From: Streptomyces sp. TP-A0356
GTDB lineage: Bacteria; Actinomycetota; Actinomycetes; Streptomycetales; Streptomycetaceae
Assembly: GCF_001417775.1 (NCBI RefSeq)
Contig: NZ_BBZJ01000013.1
Span: forward strand, 124,001 to 188,000
Direction: 5' to 3'
Length of the DNA: 64,000 bases
Below, in pieces: positions 52,375 through 61,484 of the stretch. The position numbers and the translations under genes are program-made. Within the stretch, counting starts at the first letter, position 1. The number at the start of each line of letters is the position of its first letter. A model generated the notes under the pieces. The model had not been told where the DNA came from, did not search any database, and saw only the letters and a list, made by a program, of their open reading frames with translations.

Positions 52375-54000
52375 GTGGTCCCTGCCGAACTGTCACACGT
52401 CCGGCCGCAGGACACGGCCACCGCCCGCAACCGTCGTCTGCGGGCGTTCCTGGACCGCCATCGGGTGCCGCTCCTCGCCACGCTTCCCACCGCGCCGCTG
52501 TACGCGGTGTGGTGGCTGTTCCTCGCCACCGGCGGCGGTGATCTCGCGGCCCAGGAGGCATGGGCCGGGTTCGCGTCCCACCACGGCGATTCGGCGTACG
52601 GCCTCTTCTGGTACGGCGGGATGCACACCGCCAACTACAGCCTGATCTCCCCCTATCTGATGGCCGCGTTCGGCGTGCGCACGGTCACCGTGGCCTCCGG
52701 ACTGGCCTCCTCCTGGCTGGCCGCGGTGCTGATCGTGCGCGCGGGGGTCCGAAGACCGGCCGGCCCGGCGCTGCTCGCCGCGCTGGCGCTGTGGTGCGAC
52801 GTGGCGTCGGGTCGTACGACGTTCGCGCTGGGCGTCGCGTTCGGGCTGGCGGCCTGTGTGCCGCTGACGCGGCAGCGGCGGCCCGGGCCGGCGGCGGCGT
52901 ACGCGGCGCTGGCGGCCATGGCGAGCCCGGTGGCCGGGCTGTTCCTGGCCGTGGTGGGGGCCGGCTTCCTGTTCGTACGGGACCGGGCGCGCGCCCTGGC
53001 GCTGCTGGTGCCGCCGTTCGCGGTGGTCGCCATGACCACCCTGCTGTTCCCGTTCACCGGCGAGCAGTTGATGCCACTGGACCGGGTCTGGCAGCCGGCG
53101 CTGCTGGGGCTGGCCGTGACGGTGCTGGCCCCGCCCGGCTGGCGGGTCGCGCGGTGGAGCGGGGCCGTGTACGCGGCCGGGACCGTCCTCGTCTATCTGA
53201 TCCCCTCCCCCATCGGGACGAACGTCGAGCGCCTGGCGGAGCTGTTCGCTCCGGCCGTGCTGCTCGCCGTGCTGCTGACCACCCCCCGGCTGCGGAGGCC
53301 ACGGCGCGGGCTGCTGATCGTGACACTGGTCCTGTGCGTCGTCTGGGTGGGCCGCAAGACCGTCGACGACCTGCGGGTCTCCACCGCCGTGCCGGCCTGG
53401 GCCGCGGACACCGGCGGCGTGATCCGGACACTGCGGGGGCTCGGCGCCGACCGCACCCGGGTCGAGGTGGTGCCGGCCCGCAACCACCGCGAGGCCACCG
53501 CGCTCGCCCCGCATGTGAACCTCGCCCGTGGCTGGAACCGGCAGCTCGACATGGAGCGCGGCCGTCTCTTCTACGACGGCTCGTTCTCGGCGGCCACCTA
53601 CCGCCGCTGGCTCGACCGCTGGGCGGTCGGCTTCGTCGTGCTGCCGCTGGGAAGGCCGGACGGGTATGCCGAGGAGGAGGCGCGGCTGGTGCGCGAGCAC
53701 CGCCCGGCCTGGCTGGAGCCGGTGTGGCGGGACGCGCACTGGAGGGTGTACCGGGTGCGCGGCGCGGTGCCGCTCGTCTCGGTGCCCGCGTCCGTCCTGC
53801 GCGCGACGGGCGCCGAGCTCGACGTCCGGGTGCCGCGGCCCGGCCCGGTGACCGTCCGGGTCGCCTACTCGCCGTGGCTGCGCGCCGGGGGCGGCTGCCT
53901 CTCCCGGCAGGGGGAGTTCACCCGGCTGACGGTCACCGAACCGGGCGTGTACCGGATCAGCTCGCGGTACGGTCCCGCACCAGCGCCGGGGCACTGCTGA
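52375..54000 (+). CDS. Polytopic membrane protein, possible GT-C-like glycosyltransferase
   Basis: A 541-residue protein with about ten membrane helices (LLATLPTAPLYAVWWLFLAT, SLISPYLMAAFGVRTVTVAS, LFLAVVGAGFLFVRDRARAL, LLLATPRL-type helices) and a soluble C-terminal domain (about 400-541) with HPHVNLARGWNRQLDMERGR and WDRWAVGFVVLPLGRPD. The first half has the layout of GT-C or MFS-like membrane enzymes; the Trp-rich mid part and DR motifs suggest a glycosyltransferase, but no DxD is certain. GTG 52375 is chosen; the open frame reaches 52291. Conserved in Streptomyces to my memory; function unknown. Confidence 0.7.
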   Translation: MVPAELSHVRPQDTATARNRRLRAFLDRHRVPLLATLPTAPLYAVWWLFLATGGGDLAAQEAWAGFASHHGDSAYGLFWYGGMHTANYSLISPYLMAAFGVRTVTVASGLASSWLAAVLIVRAGVRRPAGPALLAALALWCDVASGRTTFALGVAFGLAACVPLTRQRRPGPAAAYAALAAMASPVAGLFLAVVGAGFLFVRDRARALALLVPPFAVVAMTTLLFPFTGEQLMPLDRVWQPALLGLAVTVLAPPGWRVARWSGAVYAAGTVLVYLIPSPIGTNVERLAELFAPAVLLAVLLTTPRLRRPRRGLLIVTLVLCVVWVGRKTVDDLRVSTAVPAWAADTGGVIRTLRGLGADRTRVEVVPARNHREATALAPHVNLARGWNRQLDMERGRLFYDGSFSAATYRRWLDRWAVGFVVLPLGRPDGYAEEEARLVREHRPAWLEPVWRDAHWRVYRVRGAVPLVSVPASVLRATGAELDVRVPRPGPVTVRVAYSPWLRAGGGCLSRQGEFTRLTVTEPGVYRISSRYGPAPAPGHC

Positions 54001-55978
54001 CACTCCCGGTCCGTTCGGCGACCGGGACGGCCGCCACGACGGCCCGCGGCCCCGCGAGCAGATACGTGAGGCCGAAGCCCGCGCCCACCACGAGCGCCCC
54101 GCCTGCCGCGTCGAGCACCCAGTGGTTGGCCGTCGCGACGATCGCGGAGACCGTGAAGAGCGGATGGAGCAGACCCAGTGCCTTCATCCACCAACGGGGC
54201 GCCAGGACGGCGATCACGATGCCGCACCACAGGGACCAGCCGAAGTGCAGGGACGGCATGGCGGCGTACTGGTTGGTGACCGAGGTCATCGCGCCGTAGT
54301 CGGGCTTGGCGAAGTCCTGCACGCCGTGCACGGTGTCGATGAAGCCGAGACCCGGCATCAGCCTGGGCGGGGCGAGCGGATAGAGCCAGAAGCCGAGCAG
54401 GCCGAGCAGCGTGGCGAAGCCGAGCGAGGTGCGCGCCCACCGGTAGTCCGCCGGCCGCCGGGCGTACAGCACGCCGAGGATCGTCAGCGGCACCACGAAG
54501 TGGAACGACAGGTAGTAGAAGCCGAGGAAGTGCTCCAGCCACGGCACCCGCACCACCGTGTGGTTGACCCAGCGCTCGATGTCGATGGCGAGGACCTGCT
54601 CCAGGATGTGGATCCGGTGGCCGTGCGCCTCCGCGGTGGCGCGGCTGCCCGTCGCGGCCAGGCGCACCGAGGAGTAGGCGGCGTAGCAGACCCGGATCAG
54701 CAGCAGTTCGAACAGCAGGTTGGGACGGCTGAGCACACGGCGCCAGAACGGCAGCAGCGGCACCCGGGAGAGCCGGGCCGGGACCGGAGCGGCGTGCACG
54801 GAAGGCCGCGGCGCACGGTAGGAGGGCGCCTCCCGGTCCAGGAACGGTACGGCGCAGGCGGCGGCCAGGGCGGCCAGCAGGATGACGTTGTCCCCCAGCG
54901 GCTCCATCGGCGTCACATTGGGGATCAGGGTGGTCGCCGGCAGCGTCATCACCAGGACCACGGCGAACGGCCACACATACCGGTCGGCGGCCCGCCCACC
55001 GACCCGGCCGACCACCGCGAGCAGCAGCCACAGCAGCTGGTGCTGCCAACTCGTCGGCGACACGGCGACCGCCACACATCCGGTGATCGCGACCGCGAGC
55101 AGCAGCTGGCCGTCGCGGGCGTAGTGCACGGCGCGGCGCAGGCCGACGGCGGCGACGGCCGCGCCGAGCACCAGGAACAGGCCGATCTCCAGCGCTCCGG
55201 TGAGCCCCAGCCGCAGGAGCGCGCCGTGCAGGGACTGGTTGGCGTGGTCGTACGCCTTGCCGCCGAGGCCGACTCCCGCCAGATGGTGCACCCAGTAGGT
55301 GTACGAGTCGTGCGGCATCGCGGCCCAGGCGAGCGCGGTGCACAGGGCGAAGGTGACGGCGGTGGACGCGGCGGCCCGGCGCCGGCCGGTGAGCCACAGC
55401 AACACCGCGAACAGCAGGACGGTCGGCTGCAGGGCCGCTCCGAGTCCGATCAGCACGCCGCTGGAGCGTTCCCCGCGCACCGCGAAGCAGCCGAGCAGGA
55501 CCAGCAGCACGGGGATGATGCTGGTCTGTCCGAGGTGGAGGGTGTTGCGCACCGGCAGCGACAGCATCAGCAGGCTGATCGCCACGGGCGCGGCGAGCAG
55601 CGAGGTGCGCCGGCTCACCGGCTGCGGCAGGGCCCGTGCGGCGACCAGGCCGAGCGCGACGACCAGCAGGAGCGTGCCGAAGGTCCAGGCCCAGCCGAGG
55701 GACTGTTCGGCCGCCCGGGTGAGTGGTTTGAGGACCAGTCCCCCGAACGGGGTGCCGGTGAACCGGGTCGAGTCGTACAGCGAGCCGTTGACGTGTAGCA
55801 CACCGTTGGTGCCGACCCAGGTCTCCAGGTCGGTGAGACGGTCGCCTCGGGGGGTGAGCAGGACGACCGCGACCTGCCGGACCGCGAGGACGGCCGCGAT
55901 CAGCCACATGCCGAGCCGGAGCGCCGCCAGCGGCGCCGTCCTCGTCCCCGCCGTCCCCGCCCCCAGGGCCCCGCTCAT
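53957..55978 (-). CDS. GT87-type glycosyltransferase fused to a PAP2-family phosphatase
   Basis: A 673-residue bifunctional membrane protein. Residues 1-380: GT-C domain of the GT87/PIMT-like kind with multiple helices (LGQTSIIPVLLVLLGCFAVR; HANQSLHGALLRLG with a conserved Asp nearby). Residues about 430-660: PAP2-like inositol-phosphotransferase domain, where AMPSLHFGWSLWCG and NHWVLDAAGGALVVG contain the PSxxH and SR-like H motifs of PAP2. NCBI names this combination bifunctional glycosyltransferase 87/phosphatase PAP2. It might build a mannosylated or arabinosylated lipid. ATG 55978 is preferred to an upstream GTG. It overlaps the convergent gene by 44 bases. Confidence 0.85.
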   Translation of the reverse strand: MSGALGAGTAGTRTAPLAALRLGMWLIAAVLAVRQVAVVLLTPRGDRLTDLETWVGTNGVLHVNGSLYDSTRFTGTPFGGLVLKPLTRAAEQSLGWAWTFGTLLLVVALGLVAARALPQPVSRRTSLLAAPVAISLLMLSLPVRNTLHLGQTSIIPVLLVLLGCFAVRGERSSGVLIGLGAALQPTVLLFAVLLWLTGRRRAAASTAVTFALCTALAWAAMPHDSYTYWVHHLAGVGLGGKAYDHANQSLHGALLRLGLTGALEIGLFLVLGAAVAAVGLRRAVHYARDGQLLLAVAITGCVAVAVSPTSWQHQLLWLLLAVVGRVGGRAADRYVWPFAVVLVMTLPATTLIPNVTPMEPLGDNVILLAALAAACAVPFLDREAPSYRAPRPSVHAAPVPARLSRVPLLPFWRRVLSRPNLLFELLLIRVCYAAYSSVRLAATGSRATAEAHGHRIHILEQVLAIDIERWVNHTVVRVPWLEHFLGFYYLSFHFVVPLTILGVLYARRPADYRWARTSLGFATLLGLLGFWLYPLAPPRLMPGLGFIDTVHGVQDFAKPDYGAMTSVTNQYAAMPSLHFGWSLWCGIVIAVLAPRWWMKALGLLHPLFTVSAIVATANHWVLDAAGGALVVGAGFGLTYLLAGPRAVVAAVPVAERTGSVSSAPALVRDRTAS

Positions 55979-56423
55979 CTGCCCGCCGTGCTCAACGTTC
56001 GCCACGCCCCGTCGGCCCTCCCGCCCCGTTCGTCCCATGCGTCCCGTGCGTACACCCCTGTCCGAACCCTATGAGGTCTGCGGCACCCTCGCTGTGAGAC
56101 GCAGGAAACCCCTTCTTCACCTGAGGTCCGTCCGGCTGTCGTCCGTCGTCCGCATGACGATAGTGCGCGGAAGGTCATGGAGGGTTTGGTTCCGGTCCGG
56201 GTGAGCGAGATGGGTCACACATGCGACAGCGCGTCGGCGCTCGCGAACGACCCGTCTTCCCTGCGTATGGCGCAATCAGATGCACTGCGCATTGAACCGA
56301 CCACCCTACGCAATGGCGACAAGTACCCCTATGGTCGTTTTTCGGCCGCCCCGGCGTCCCACCGGTCCCCCCACACCGGCGGCCCCTGTCCCTGTCCCCA
56401 TCGAAAGGCAGGCGAGCGGAACC
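55979..56423 (+). promoter_or_regulatory. Upstream region of the ProP-type symporter gene
   Basis: No gene seen. The 200 bases before 56424 are AT-richer and contain CGCAAT-like words at 56271, 56308 and TGCGCATT at 56287, suggesting repeated binding boxes. The leader frame from 56280 is open and proline-rich but has poor codon bias, so it is more likely non-coding. Confidence 0.3.
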
Positions 56424-57800
56424 TTGCCGACCGTCGCACCACCCACAGCATCCGTCGCACCCTCGTACCCGGCCCGTCCCGAGCCGACCGTCACCGATCC
56501 GGCGCTGGTCAGGCGCGCCGTGAAGGCCGCCGCGCTCGGCAACGCGATGGAGTGGTTCGACTTCGGCGTCTACAGCTACATCGCGGTGACGCTGGGCAAG
56601 GTCTTCTTCCCGTCCGGCAGCGCCACCGCGCAGCTGCTGTCCACCTTCGGCGCTTTCGCCGCGGCCTTCCTGGTCCGCCCGCTCGGCGGCATGGTCTTCG
56701 GGCCGCTCGGTGACCGCATCGGCCGGCAGAAGGTGCTCGCGCTCACCATGATCATGATGGCGGTGGGCACGTTCGCGATCGGCCTGATCCCGTCGTACAC
56801 GACGATCGGTGTCGGCGCGCCCGTGCTGCTGCTCGCGGCCCGTCTGGTGCAGGGCTTCTCCACCGGGGGCGAGTACGCCGGCGCGTCCACGTTCATCGCC
56901 GAGTACGCCCCGGACCGCAGGCGCGGCTTCTTCGGCAGCTGGCTGGAGTTCGGCACGCTCGCCGGATACATCGGCGGCGCGGGGCTGGTCACCGTGATGA
57001 CCGCGCTGCTGTCCTCGGCGGACCTGGTCTCATGGGGCTGGCGGATCCCCTTCCTGATCGCGGGACCGATGGGCATCATCGGCCTCTACCTGCGGCTGCG
57101 CCTGGAGGAGACCCCCGCGTTCGCCGCGGAGGTCGCGAAGGCCGAGGCCGACCGGCCCAAGGTGCCGCTGCGCGAGATGATCAGCGGCCAGTGGAAGGCG
57201 CTGCTGCTGTGCATGGGCCTGGTGCTCGTCTTCAACGTCACCGACTACATGCTGCTGTCGTACATGCCCAGCTATCTGACCGGCCAGCTGAAGTACGACG
57301 AGACCCACGGACTGCTCGTGGTGCTCGGCGTGATGGCGTTGATGATGACCGTGCAGCCGTTCGCTGGCGCGCTGACCGACCGGATCGGCCGCCGCCCGGT
57401 GATCGCTGCGGGCTGTGCGGGCTTCCTGTTCCTGTCCATCCCGGCCCTGCTGCTGATCCGGCAGGGCAGCCTGCTCGCGGTGGGGCTCGGCATGGGCGCG
57501 CTGGGTCTGCTCCTGGTCTGCTTCACGGCGGCGATGCCGGCGGCGCTCCCGGCCCTCTTCCCGACCCGGGTCCGCTACGGCTCGCTCTCGATCGGCTTCA
57601 ACGTCTCCGTGTCGCTGTTCGGCGGCACGACCCCGCTGGTGGTCACGGCGCTGATCGGCGCGACCGGGAACATGATGATGCCCGCGTACTACATGATGGC
57701 GGCGGCCGTGATCGGCGGTGCCGCGGTGTGGTTCATGGCGGAGTCGGCGGGCCGTCCGCTGCCGGGTTCGGCACCGTCGCTCGAGAGCGCGGAACGCTGA
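56424..57800 (+). CDS. MFS metabolite:proton symporter (ProP family)
   Basis: A 458-residue transporter of the metabolite:H+ symporter group (ProP, ShiA, citrate). GNAMEWFDFGVYSYIAVTLG, LLAARLVQGFSTGGEYAGAS and EYAPDRRRGFFGSWLEFGT are family motifs, and FGPLGDRIGRQKVLALTMIM is MFS motif A. Twelve helices. Likely imports an osmolyte or organic acid. The start is uncertain: TTG 56424 matches family length, whereas ATGs at 56280, 56313 and 56331 would add a Pro-rich leader. Confidence 0.88.
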   Translation: MPTVAPPTASVAPSYPARPEPTVTDPALVRRAVKAAALGNAMEWFDFGVYSYIAVTLGKVFFPSGSATAQLLSTFGAFAAAFLVRPLGGMVFGPLGDRIGRQKVLALTMIMMAVGTFAIGLIPSYTTIGVGAPVLLLAARLVQGFSTGGEYAGASTFIAEYAPDRRRGFFGSWLEFGTLAGYIGGAGLVTVMTALLSSADLVSWGWRIPFLIAGPMGIIGLYLRLRLEETPAFAAEVAKAEADRPKVPLREMISGQWKALLLCMGLVLVFNVTDYMLLSYMPSYLTGQLKYDETHGLLVVLGVMALMMTVQPFAGALTDRIGRRPVIAAGCAGFLFLSIPALLLIRQGSLLAVGLGMGALGLLLVCFTAAMPAALPALFPTRVRYGSLSIGFNVSVSLFGGTTPLVVTALIGATGNMMMPAYYMMAAAVIGGAAVWFMAESAGRPLPGSAPSLESAER

Positions 57801-57822
57801 CACCCCCACCCTGCTGACGCCC

Positions 57823-57865
57823 GGAGGGCGCGGAAGACAGGCGTCCGCCTGGAACCGCGCCCTCC
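57823..57865 (+). terminator. Terminator hairpin after the ProP-type gene
   Basis: GGAGGGCGCGG and CCGCGCCCTCC form the base stem with an inner CAGGCG/CGCCTG stem; 22 bases downstream of the stop. Confidence 0.85.
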
Positions 57866-57917
57866 GTCGTGCCGTCTGTGACCTTGGTCCGACGGCACGA
57901 GGGAAGGGTCACGGGGG

Positions 57918-59051
57918 ATGCGGACAGATCTGTTCGGGCACGTACGAGGGCGGGTGCTCGCCGTCGTCGTGGCGCTGCTCGCGGTGCAGCTGGGCTCGCT
58001 GGTGGCACCGGCGTACGCCTGCGGCTGCGGCGCGATGGTGCCGGACGGGCAGCGGCACATGAGCGTGCACCGCGAGGTGTCCGCGGTCCGCTGGGACGGC
58101 CGCCGGGAACAGATCGTGATGAGCCTGACGGTCGCCGGGGACGCGCGAAGGGCGGCCTGGATCATGCCGGTCCCGCACCGGGCGACCGTACGGCTCGGCG
58201 ACCGGGCGCTCTTCGACCAGCTCGACACGGCGACGGCCCCGGAGTACAGCACGCGCCACCACTTCTGGCCGCGTCGGGGCGACTGGCCGTTCACGGGCAC
58301 GGACGACACGGCGGCGGCCCCGCCGCGGGCGGGCGCGGCCGCTCCCCCGGTGGGCGTCGTGGGCCGCGAGCGGCTCGGGCCGTTCGACGTGGCCCGGCTG
58401 ACGGCCACCGACCCGAACGCGCTCGGGAGCTGGCTCCGGGACAACGGCTTCCGCCTCCCGCCGCGCCTGAGCCAGGCCCTCCGTCCGTACGTCGACCAGG
58501 GCTGGGAGTACGTGGCGGTCCGGCTCGCGCCGGACCGTGGCGGCAGTGCCACGCTCGCCGGCACCCTCGACCCGCTGCACCTCACCTTCGCCAGCGACCG
58601 GCTCGTCTACCCGATGCGGCTCTCCCACCTGGCGAGCACACCGCAGTCGCTCGGCCTGTTCGTCCTGGCCGCGCACCGTGTGCGACCGCGCTCGGCGATC
58701 GGCGGCGACCGGCCGCAGGTCCTGTACGCGGGCCGGATCAGCGCCGCGTCCGGAGCGCTGGCCCGCCTCACCGCGGGTGGCACGGACTTCCTCACCGCGT
58801 TCGACCAGGAGTTCCCGCAGCCGTCACGGATCTCCGGGGACCATGAGCTGGAGCGGACGGCGACGGACACCACCTACCGCCGGATCGTCTACACCGACGC
58901 CTTGCTCACGGCGGGCGGCGTGCCGGTGTGGCAGCTGACGGTGCTGGGGACGTCGGCGGCGGCCGCCGCGGTCCTGGTGGCCGTCGTACGAGGCCGTCGG
59001 CGGCGCGTGGTGCCTCCGCCGCCGGTGCACACCCCTCCCCCGATCGGCTGA
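57918..59051 (+). CDS. DUF2330 secreted/anchored protein
   Basis: A 377-residue protein: signal peptide (about 1-32) ending in APAYACGCGAM, which has the conserved ACGC cysteine pair of DUF2330, an extracytoplasmic beta-rich domain and a C-terminal transmembrane helix (VLGTSAAAAAVLVAVV, about 332-347) with a basic/proline tail. DUF2330 function is unknown. ATG 57918 is preceded by GGGTCACGGGGG. The neighbours on both sides are unrelated genes. Confidence 0.8.
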   Translation: MRTDLFGHVRGRVLAVVVALLAVQLGSLVAPAYACGCGAMVPDGQRHMSVHREVSAVRWDGRREQIVMSLTVAGDARRAAWIMPVPHRATVRLGDRALFDQLDTATAPEYSTRHHFWPRRGDWPFTGTDDTAAAPPRAGAAAPPVGVVGRERLGPFDVARLTATDPNALGSWLRDNGFRLPPRLSQALRPYVDQGWEYVAVRLAPDRGGSATLAGTLDPLHLTFASDRLVYPMRLSHLASTPQSLGLFVLAAHRVRPRSAIGGDRPQVLYAGRISAASGALARLTAGGTDFLTAFDQEFPQPSRISGDHELERTATDTTYRRIVYTDALLTAGGVPVWQLTVLGTSAAAAAVLVAVVRGRRRRVVPPPPVHTPPPIG

Positions 59052-59118
59052 CGCCCCGTTCGCCCGGGGCGAGATCCACTGACACGGCATCCGGCCCCGG
59101 CTATATTCGTTAGGGGAC

Positions 59119-59139
59119 CTAGTTAGCTGATCTAACTAG
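59119..59139 (+). promoter_or_regulatory. Palindromic operator upstream of the O-methyltransferase
   Basis: CTAGTTAG (59119-59126) and its exact complement CTAACTAG (59132-59139), with 5 bases between, form a 21-bp palindrome 20 bases before the ATG. Typical of MarR/TetR/HTH repressor sites; the binder is not in the adjacent genes. Confidence 0.6.
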
Positions 59140-59159
59140 ACATATGAAAGGTATGGGGC

Positions 59160-59834
59160 ATGAGCACAGCGCAACAGCTCTGGGACGACGTCGATGCGTA
59201 CTTCACCACCCTTCTCGCCCCCGCCGACGAGGTGCTCACCGCGGCCCTGCGCGACAGCGAAGCGGCCGGACTGCCGCCGATCAACGTCGCGCCCAACCAG
59301 GGCAAGCTGCTCCAGCTCCTCGCCCTGGTCCAGGGCGCGCGCCGCATCCTGGAGATCGGCACGCTCGGCGGCTACAGCACGATCTGGCTGGGCCGCGCGC
59401 TGCCCGCGAACGGCCGGCTGATCACCCTGGAGTACGAGGCCGCGCACGCGGAGGTCGCCCGCCGCAACCTGGACCGGGCGGGTCTGAGCCGGATCACCGA
59501 GGTGCGCGTAGGGCCCGCACTGGAGTCGCTGCCGAAGCTGGCCGAGGAGGGGCAGGAACCTTTCGACCTGGTCTTCATCGACGCCGACAAGGTCAACAAC
59601 CCGCACTACGTCGAGTGGGCCGCCCAACTGACCCGTCCGGGCAGCCTGATCGTCCTCGACAACGTGGTGCGCGGCGGCCGGGTCACCGACGCGGGCAGCG
59701 AGGACCCGAGCGTACGGGGCACCCGGGCCGCGCTGGAACTGATCGCCGCGCACCCCCGGTTGACCGGGACGGCGGTGCAGACGGTGGGCAGCAAGGGGTA
59801 CGACGGACTGGCGCTGGCGCGGGTGGTGGGCTGA
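59160..59834 (+). CDS. Class I O-methyltransferase (COMT-like)
   Basis: A 224-residue SAM-dependent enzyme of the Methyltransf_3 family. RRILEIGTLGGYSTIWLGRA (about 61-80), ITLEYEAAHAEVARRNLDRA, FDLVFIDADKVNNPHYVEWA and LDNVVRGG with the metal-binding Asp and Asn are the caffeoyl-CoA O-methyltransferase hallmarks. It probably methylates catechols or other phenols with Mg2+. ATG 59160. It is controlled by the palindrome just upstream. Confidence 0.9.
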   Translation: MSTAQQLWDDVDAYFTTLLAPADEVLTAALRDSEAAGLPPINVAPNQGKLLQLLALVQGARRILEIGTLGGYSTIWLGRALPANGRLITLEYEAAHAEVARRNLDRAGLSRITEVRVGPALESLPKLAEEGQEPFDLVFIDADKVNNPHYVEWAAQLTRPGSLIVLDNVVRGGRVTDAGSEDPSVRGTRAALELIAAHPRLTGTAVQTVGSKGYDGLALARVVG

Positions 59835-59847
59835 CCCCGGGAGCCGC

Positions 59848-60243
59848 TCAGGCCTCGTGGTAGAAGCCCACGTTGACGCTGCGCGGGGTGGTGCGGTCCT
59901 GGATGACCAACTCCCCCGAACTGCCGTGCGGGAGCCTGGCCGTACCGCCGTAGGGCAGCGGCTGGACCGGGTGCCCGGCCAGGGTGAGCAGCACCTCGGA
60001 GGAGGGCTCGGCGTGCGAGCCGCGCAGCCACGTGACCTGCCAGCCGCCGTCGGGGCCGCACAGGAACTCCAGATGGACACGCGAGACGAACAGCCAGTCG
60101 TCGGGAGTCGTCAGCCGGCACACGGCCGCGTCCCGCCCCACCCGCAGCACGGAGCCCGGGTCGCTGGGCGCGTCGGCCATCAGCATGCCGGCCGTCGCCC
60201 CGGCGTCCGCCTCGGAGACCGAGGCCATGGTGAGTTCGAGCAC
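59848..60243 (-). CDS. Small FHA-like domain protein
   Basis: A 131-residue protein. VLRVGRDAAVCRL, WLFVSRVHLEFLCGPDGGWQV and WLRGSHAEPSSEV followed by LPYGGTARLPHGSSGELVIQ give the FHA pattern: a Gly-Arg near the start of the domain and a Ser-Arg-x-His loop. FHA domains bind phosphothreonine proteins. GTG 60243 has GGAGGAG 8 bases upstream. The partner kinase is not in view. Confidence 0.7.
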   Translation of the reverse strand: MLELTMASVSEADAGATAGMLMADAPSDPGSVLRVGRDAAVCRLTTPDDWLFVSRVHLEFLCGPDGGWQVTWLRGSHAEPSSEVLLTLAGHPVQPLPYGGTARLPHGSSGELVIQDRTTPRSVNVGFYHEA

Positions 60244-60362
60244 GTGCGCTCCTCCTGGGTGCGGTGGGTCGAGGGTTCCGCGGCCGAGCCCGGTTGGCGT
60301 ACCGCGCCGGAATGATAATTCGCCCGATCGCCCCGTTGGGGGGCGTCCGGCACAATGAACCC

Positions 60363-60797
60363 ATGACCGAGCGCAAGCCACCCGGCGTCAGCTTCGAGTC
60401 CTATGTCGACAAACAGATCCGCGACGCCCAGGAGCGCGGTGAGTTCGCCAACCTCCCCGGCGCGGGCCGGCCGGCGCCGGCGGTCACCGAGACGACGTAC
60501 GACGAACTGTGGTGGATCAAGCGCAAGATGGCCCGCGAGGGGTTCTCGGTCCTGCCCCCGACGCTGGCCCTGCGCAAGGAGGCGGAGGACACCCTGGCCG
60601 CGGCCGTGGTGGCGCCGTCCGAGCGGGTGGTACGACGGCTGGTCGAGGACCTCAACGGCAAGATCCGCGGCATGATGTGCAGACCGCCACCGGGACCGCC
60701 CCTGGGGCTGAAGCCGTATGACATCGAGGAGATCGTCCGGGAGTGGCGCGAGCGCCGGGCCGGGCGCCGGGGCGAGCATCACGGCACGGCGGGCTGA
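60363..60797 (+). CDS. DUF1992 (DnaJ family C28-like) protein
   Basis: A 144-residue DUF1992 protein: SFESYVDKQIRDAQERGEFA, NLPGAGRPAPA and DELWWIKRKMAREGFSVLPP are the family signatures. In plants and vertebrates such domains occur with DnaJ; in bacteria the role is unknown. ATG 60363 is immediately after a short AT-rich stretch; no strong ribosome site. The gene is followed by 18-bp repeats. Confidence 0.9.
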   Translation: MTERKPPGVSFESYVDKQIRDAQERGEFANLPGAGRPAPAVTETTYDELWWIKRKMAREGFSVLPPTLALRKEAEDTLAAAVVAPSERVVRRLVEDLNGKIRGMMCRPPPGPPLGLKPYDIEEIVREWRERRAGRRGEHHGTAG

Positions 60798-60819
60798 GCA
60801 GCACACCGCGTGGGGCAGC

Positions 60820-60901
60820 GCACCGGGTCGGGGCAACGCACCGGGGCGGGGCAACGCACCGGGGCGGGGCAACGCACCGGGGCGGGGCAACGCACCGGGG
60901 G
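60820..60901. repeat. 18-bp tandem repeats in an intergenic gap
   Basis: Four or more tandem units of 18 bases, GCACCGGGGCGGGGCAAC, starting at 60820 (first unit with one change), 60838, 60856 and 60874, plus a partial at 60892. They lie between the DUF1992 stop and the end of the convergent gene at 60940. Confidence 0.95.
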
Positions 60902-60939
60902 ACATGGCCGGGACGCGGCCCCGCCCTAGGGCCGGACGC

Positions 60940-61479
60940 TCACAGGTTCAGCAGCCGCTCGGCCGTCGCACGGTAGTCGCGCAGGGCGAGCCGCAGCTGT
61001 TCGGTGTCGCCGCTGTCGCCGGTGTCCTGCCAGGATGCCTTCAGGGTCCGCCGCCGCGCGGCCACGGCCGCCGCGAGCCGTGCGGCGACCTCCTCGACCA
61101 CGCGGTCGGCCTCCTGCACGGACTCCCGCGGGCTGTCGACGAAGCTGCCGACGGCGTGCTGCAACCGCAGCGCGAACTTGTCGGACTCGTCCCGCTGCAG
61201 CAGCCGGGTCTCGTGCGGGGCACCGCCGGGCGGCGCCTCGGCTGCCTCCGCGCGCTCACCGGCGCCGGTCCGGGGCGCTCCGGCCTCCCGGAGGCCGCCC
61301 TCGCCCGGTCGCTCCTGGGCGGCCTCCCGGCGCTCGCCCGCTTCAGGCCGCTGTCCTGCCGCCGCCTCCCGGCGCTCGGTCTCGCCGGCGCGCAGCGCGG
61401 CCTCCTCCTCCCGGCTCTCGACCTCGTCGAGCCCCGGCTCGGGGCGACCGGCGCCTGCGCCCGGTGTCACGTCACTCAT
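60940..61479 (-). CDS. Hypothetical protein with FVDSPRE motif (soluble)
   Basis: A 179-residue protein. The first 95 residues are charged, low-complexity (ERREAAAG, ERREAAQE) and look disordered. Residues about 105-175 are helical and contain SFVDSPRESVQEADRVVEEV, which resembles RFVDSPREAVADADRLLAEV in the upstream gene. ATG 61479 starts after an acceptable AGTTGAGGGTG. It lies 5 bases after the upstream gene, so the two are co-transcribed. Confidence 0.65.
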   Translation of the reverse strand: MSDVTPGAGAGRPEPGLDEVESREEEAALRAGETERREAAAGQRPEAGERREAAQERPGEGGLREAGAPRTGAGERAEAAEAPPGGAPHETRLLQRDESDKFALRLQHAVGSFVDSPRESVQEADRVVEEVAARLAAAVAARRRTLKASWQDTGDSGDTEQLRLALRDYRATAERLLNL

Positions 61480-61484
61480 CACCC

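Noticed and set aside
60820..60901. Coding repeats (RGNAPG) of a longer DUF1992 protein
   Set aside because: The DUF1992 frame stops at 60797 before the repeats, and no start precedes them in the repeat frame that would give a known product.
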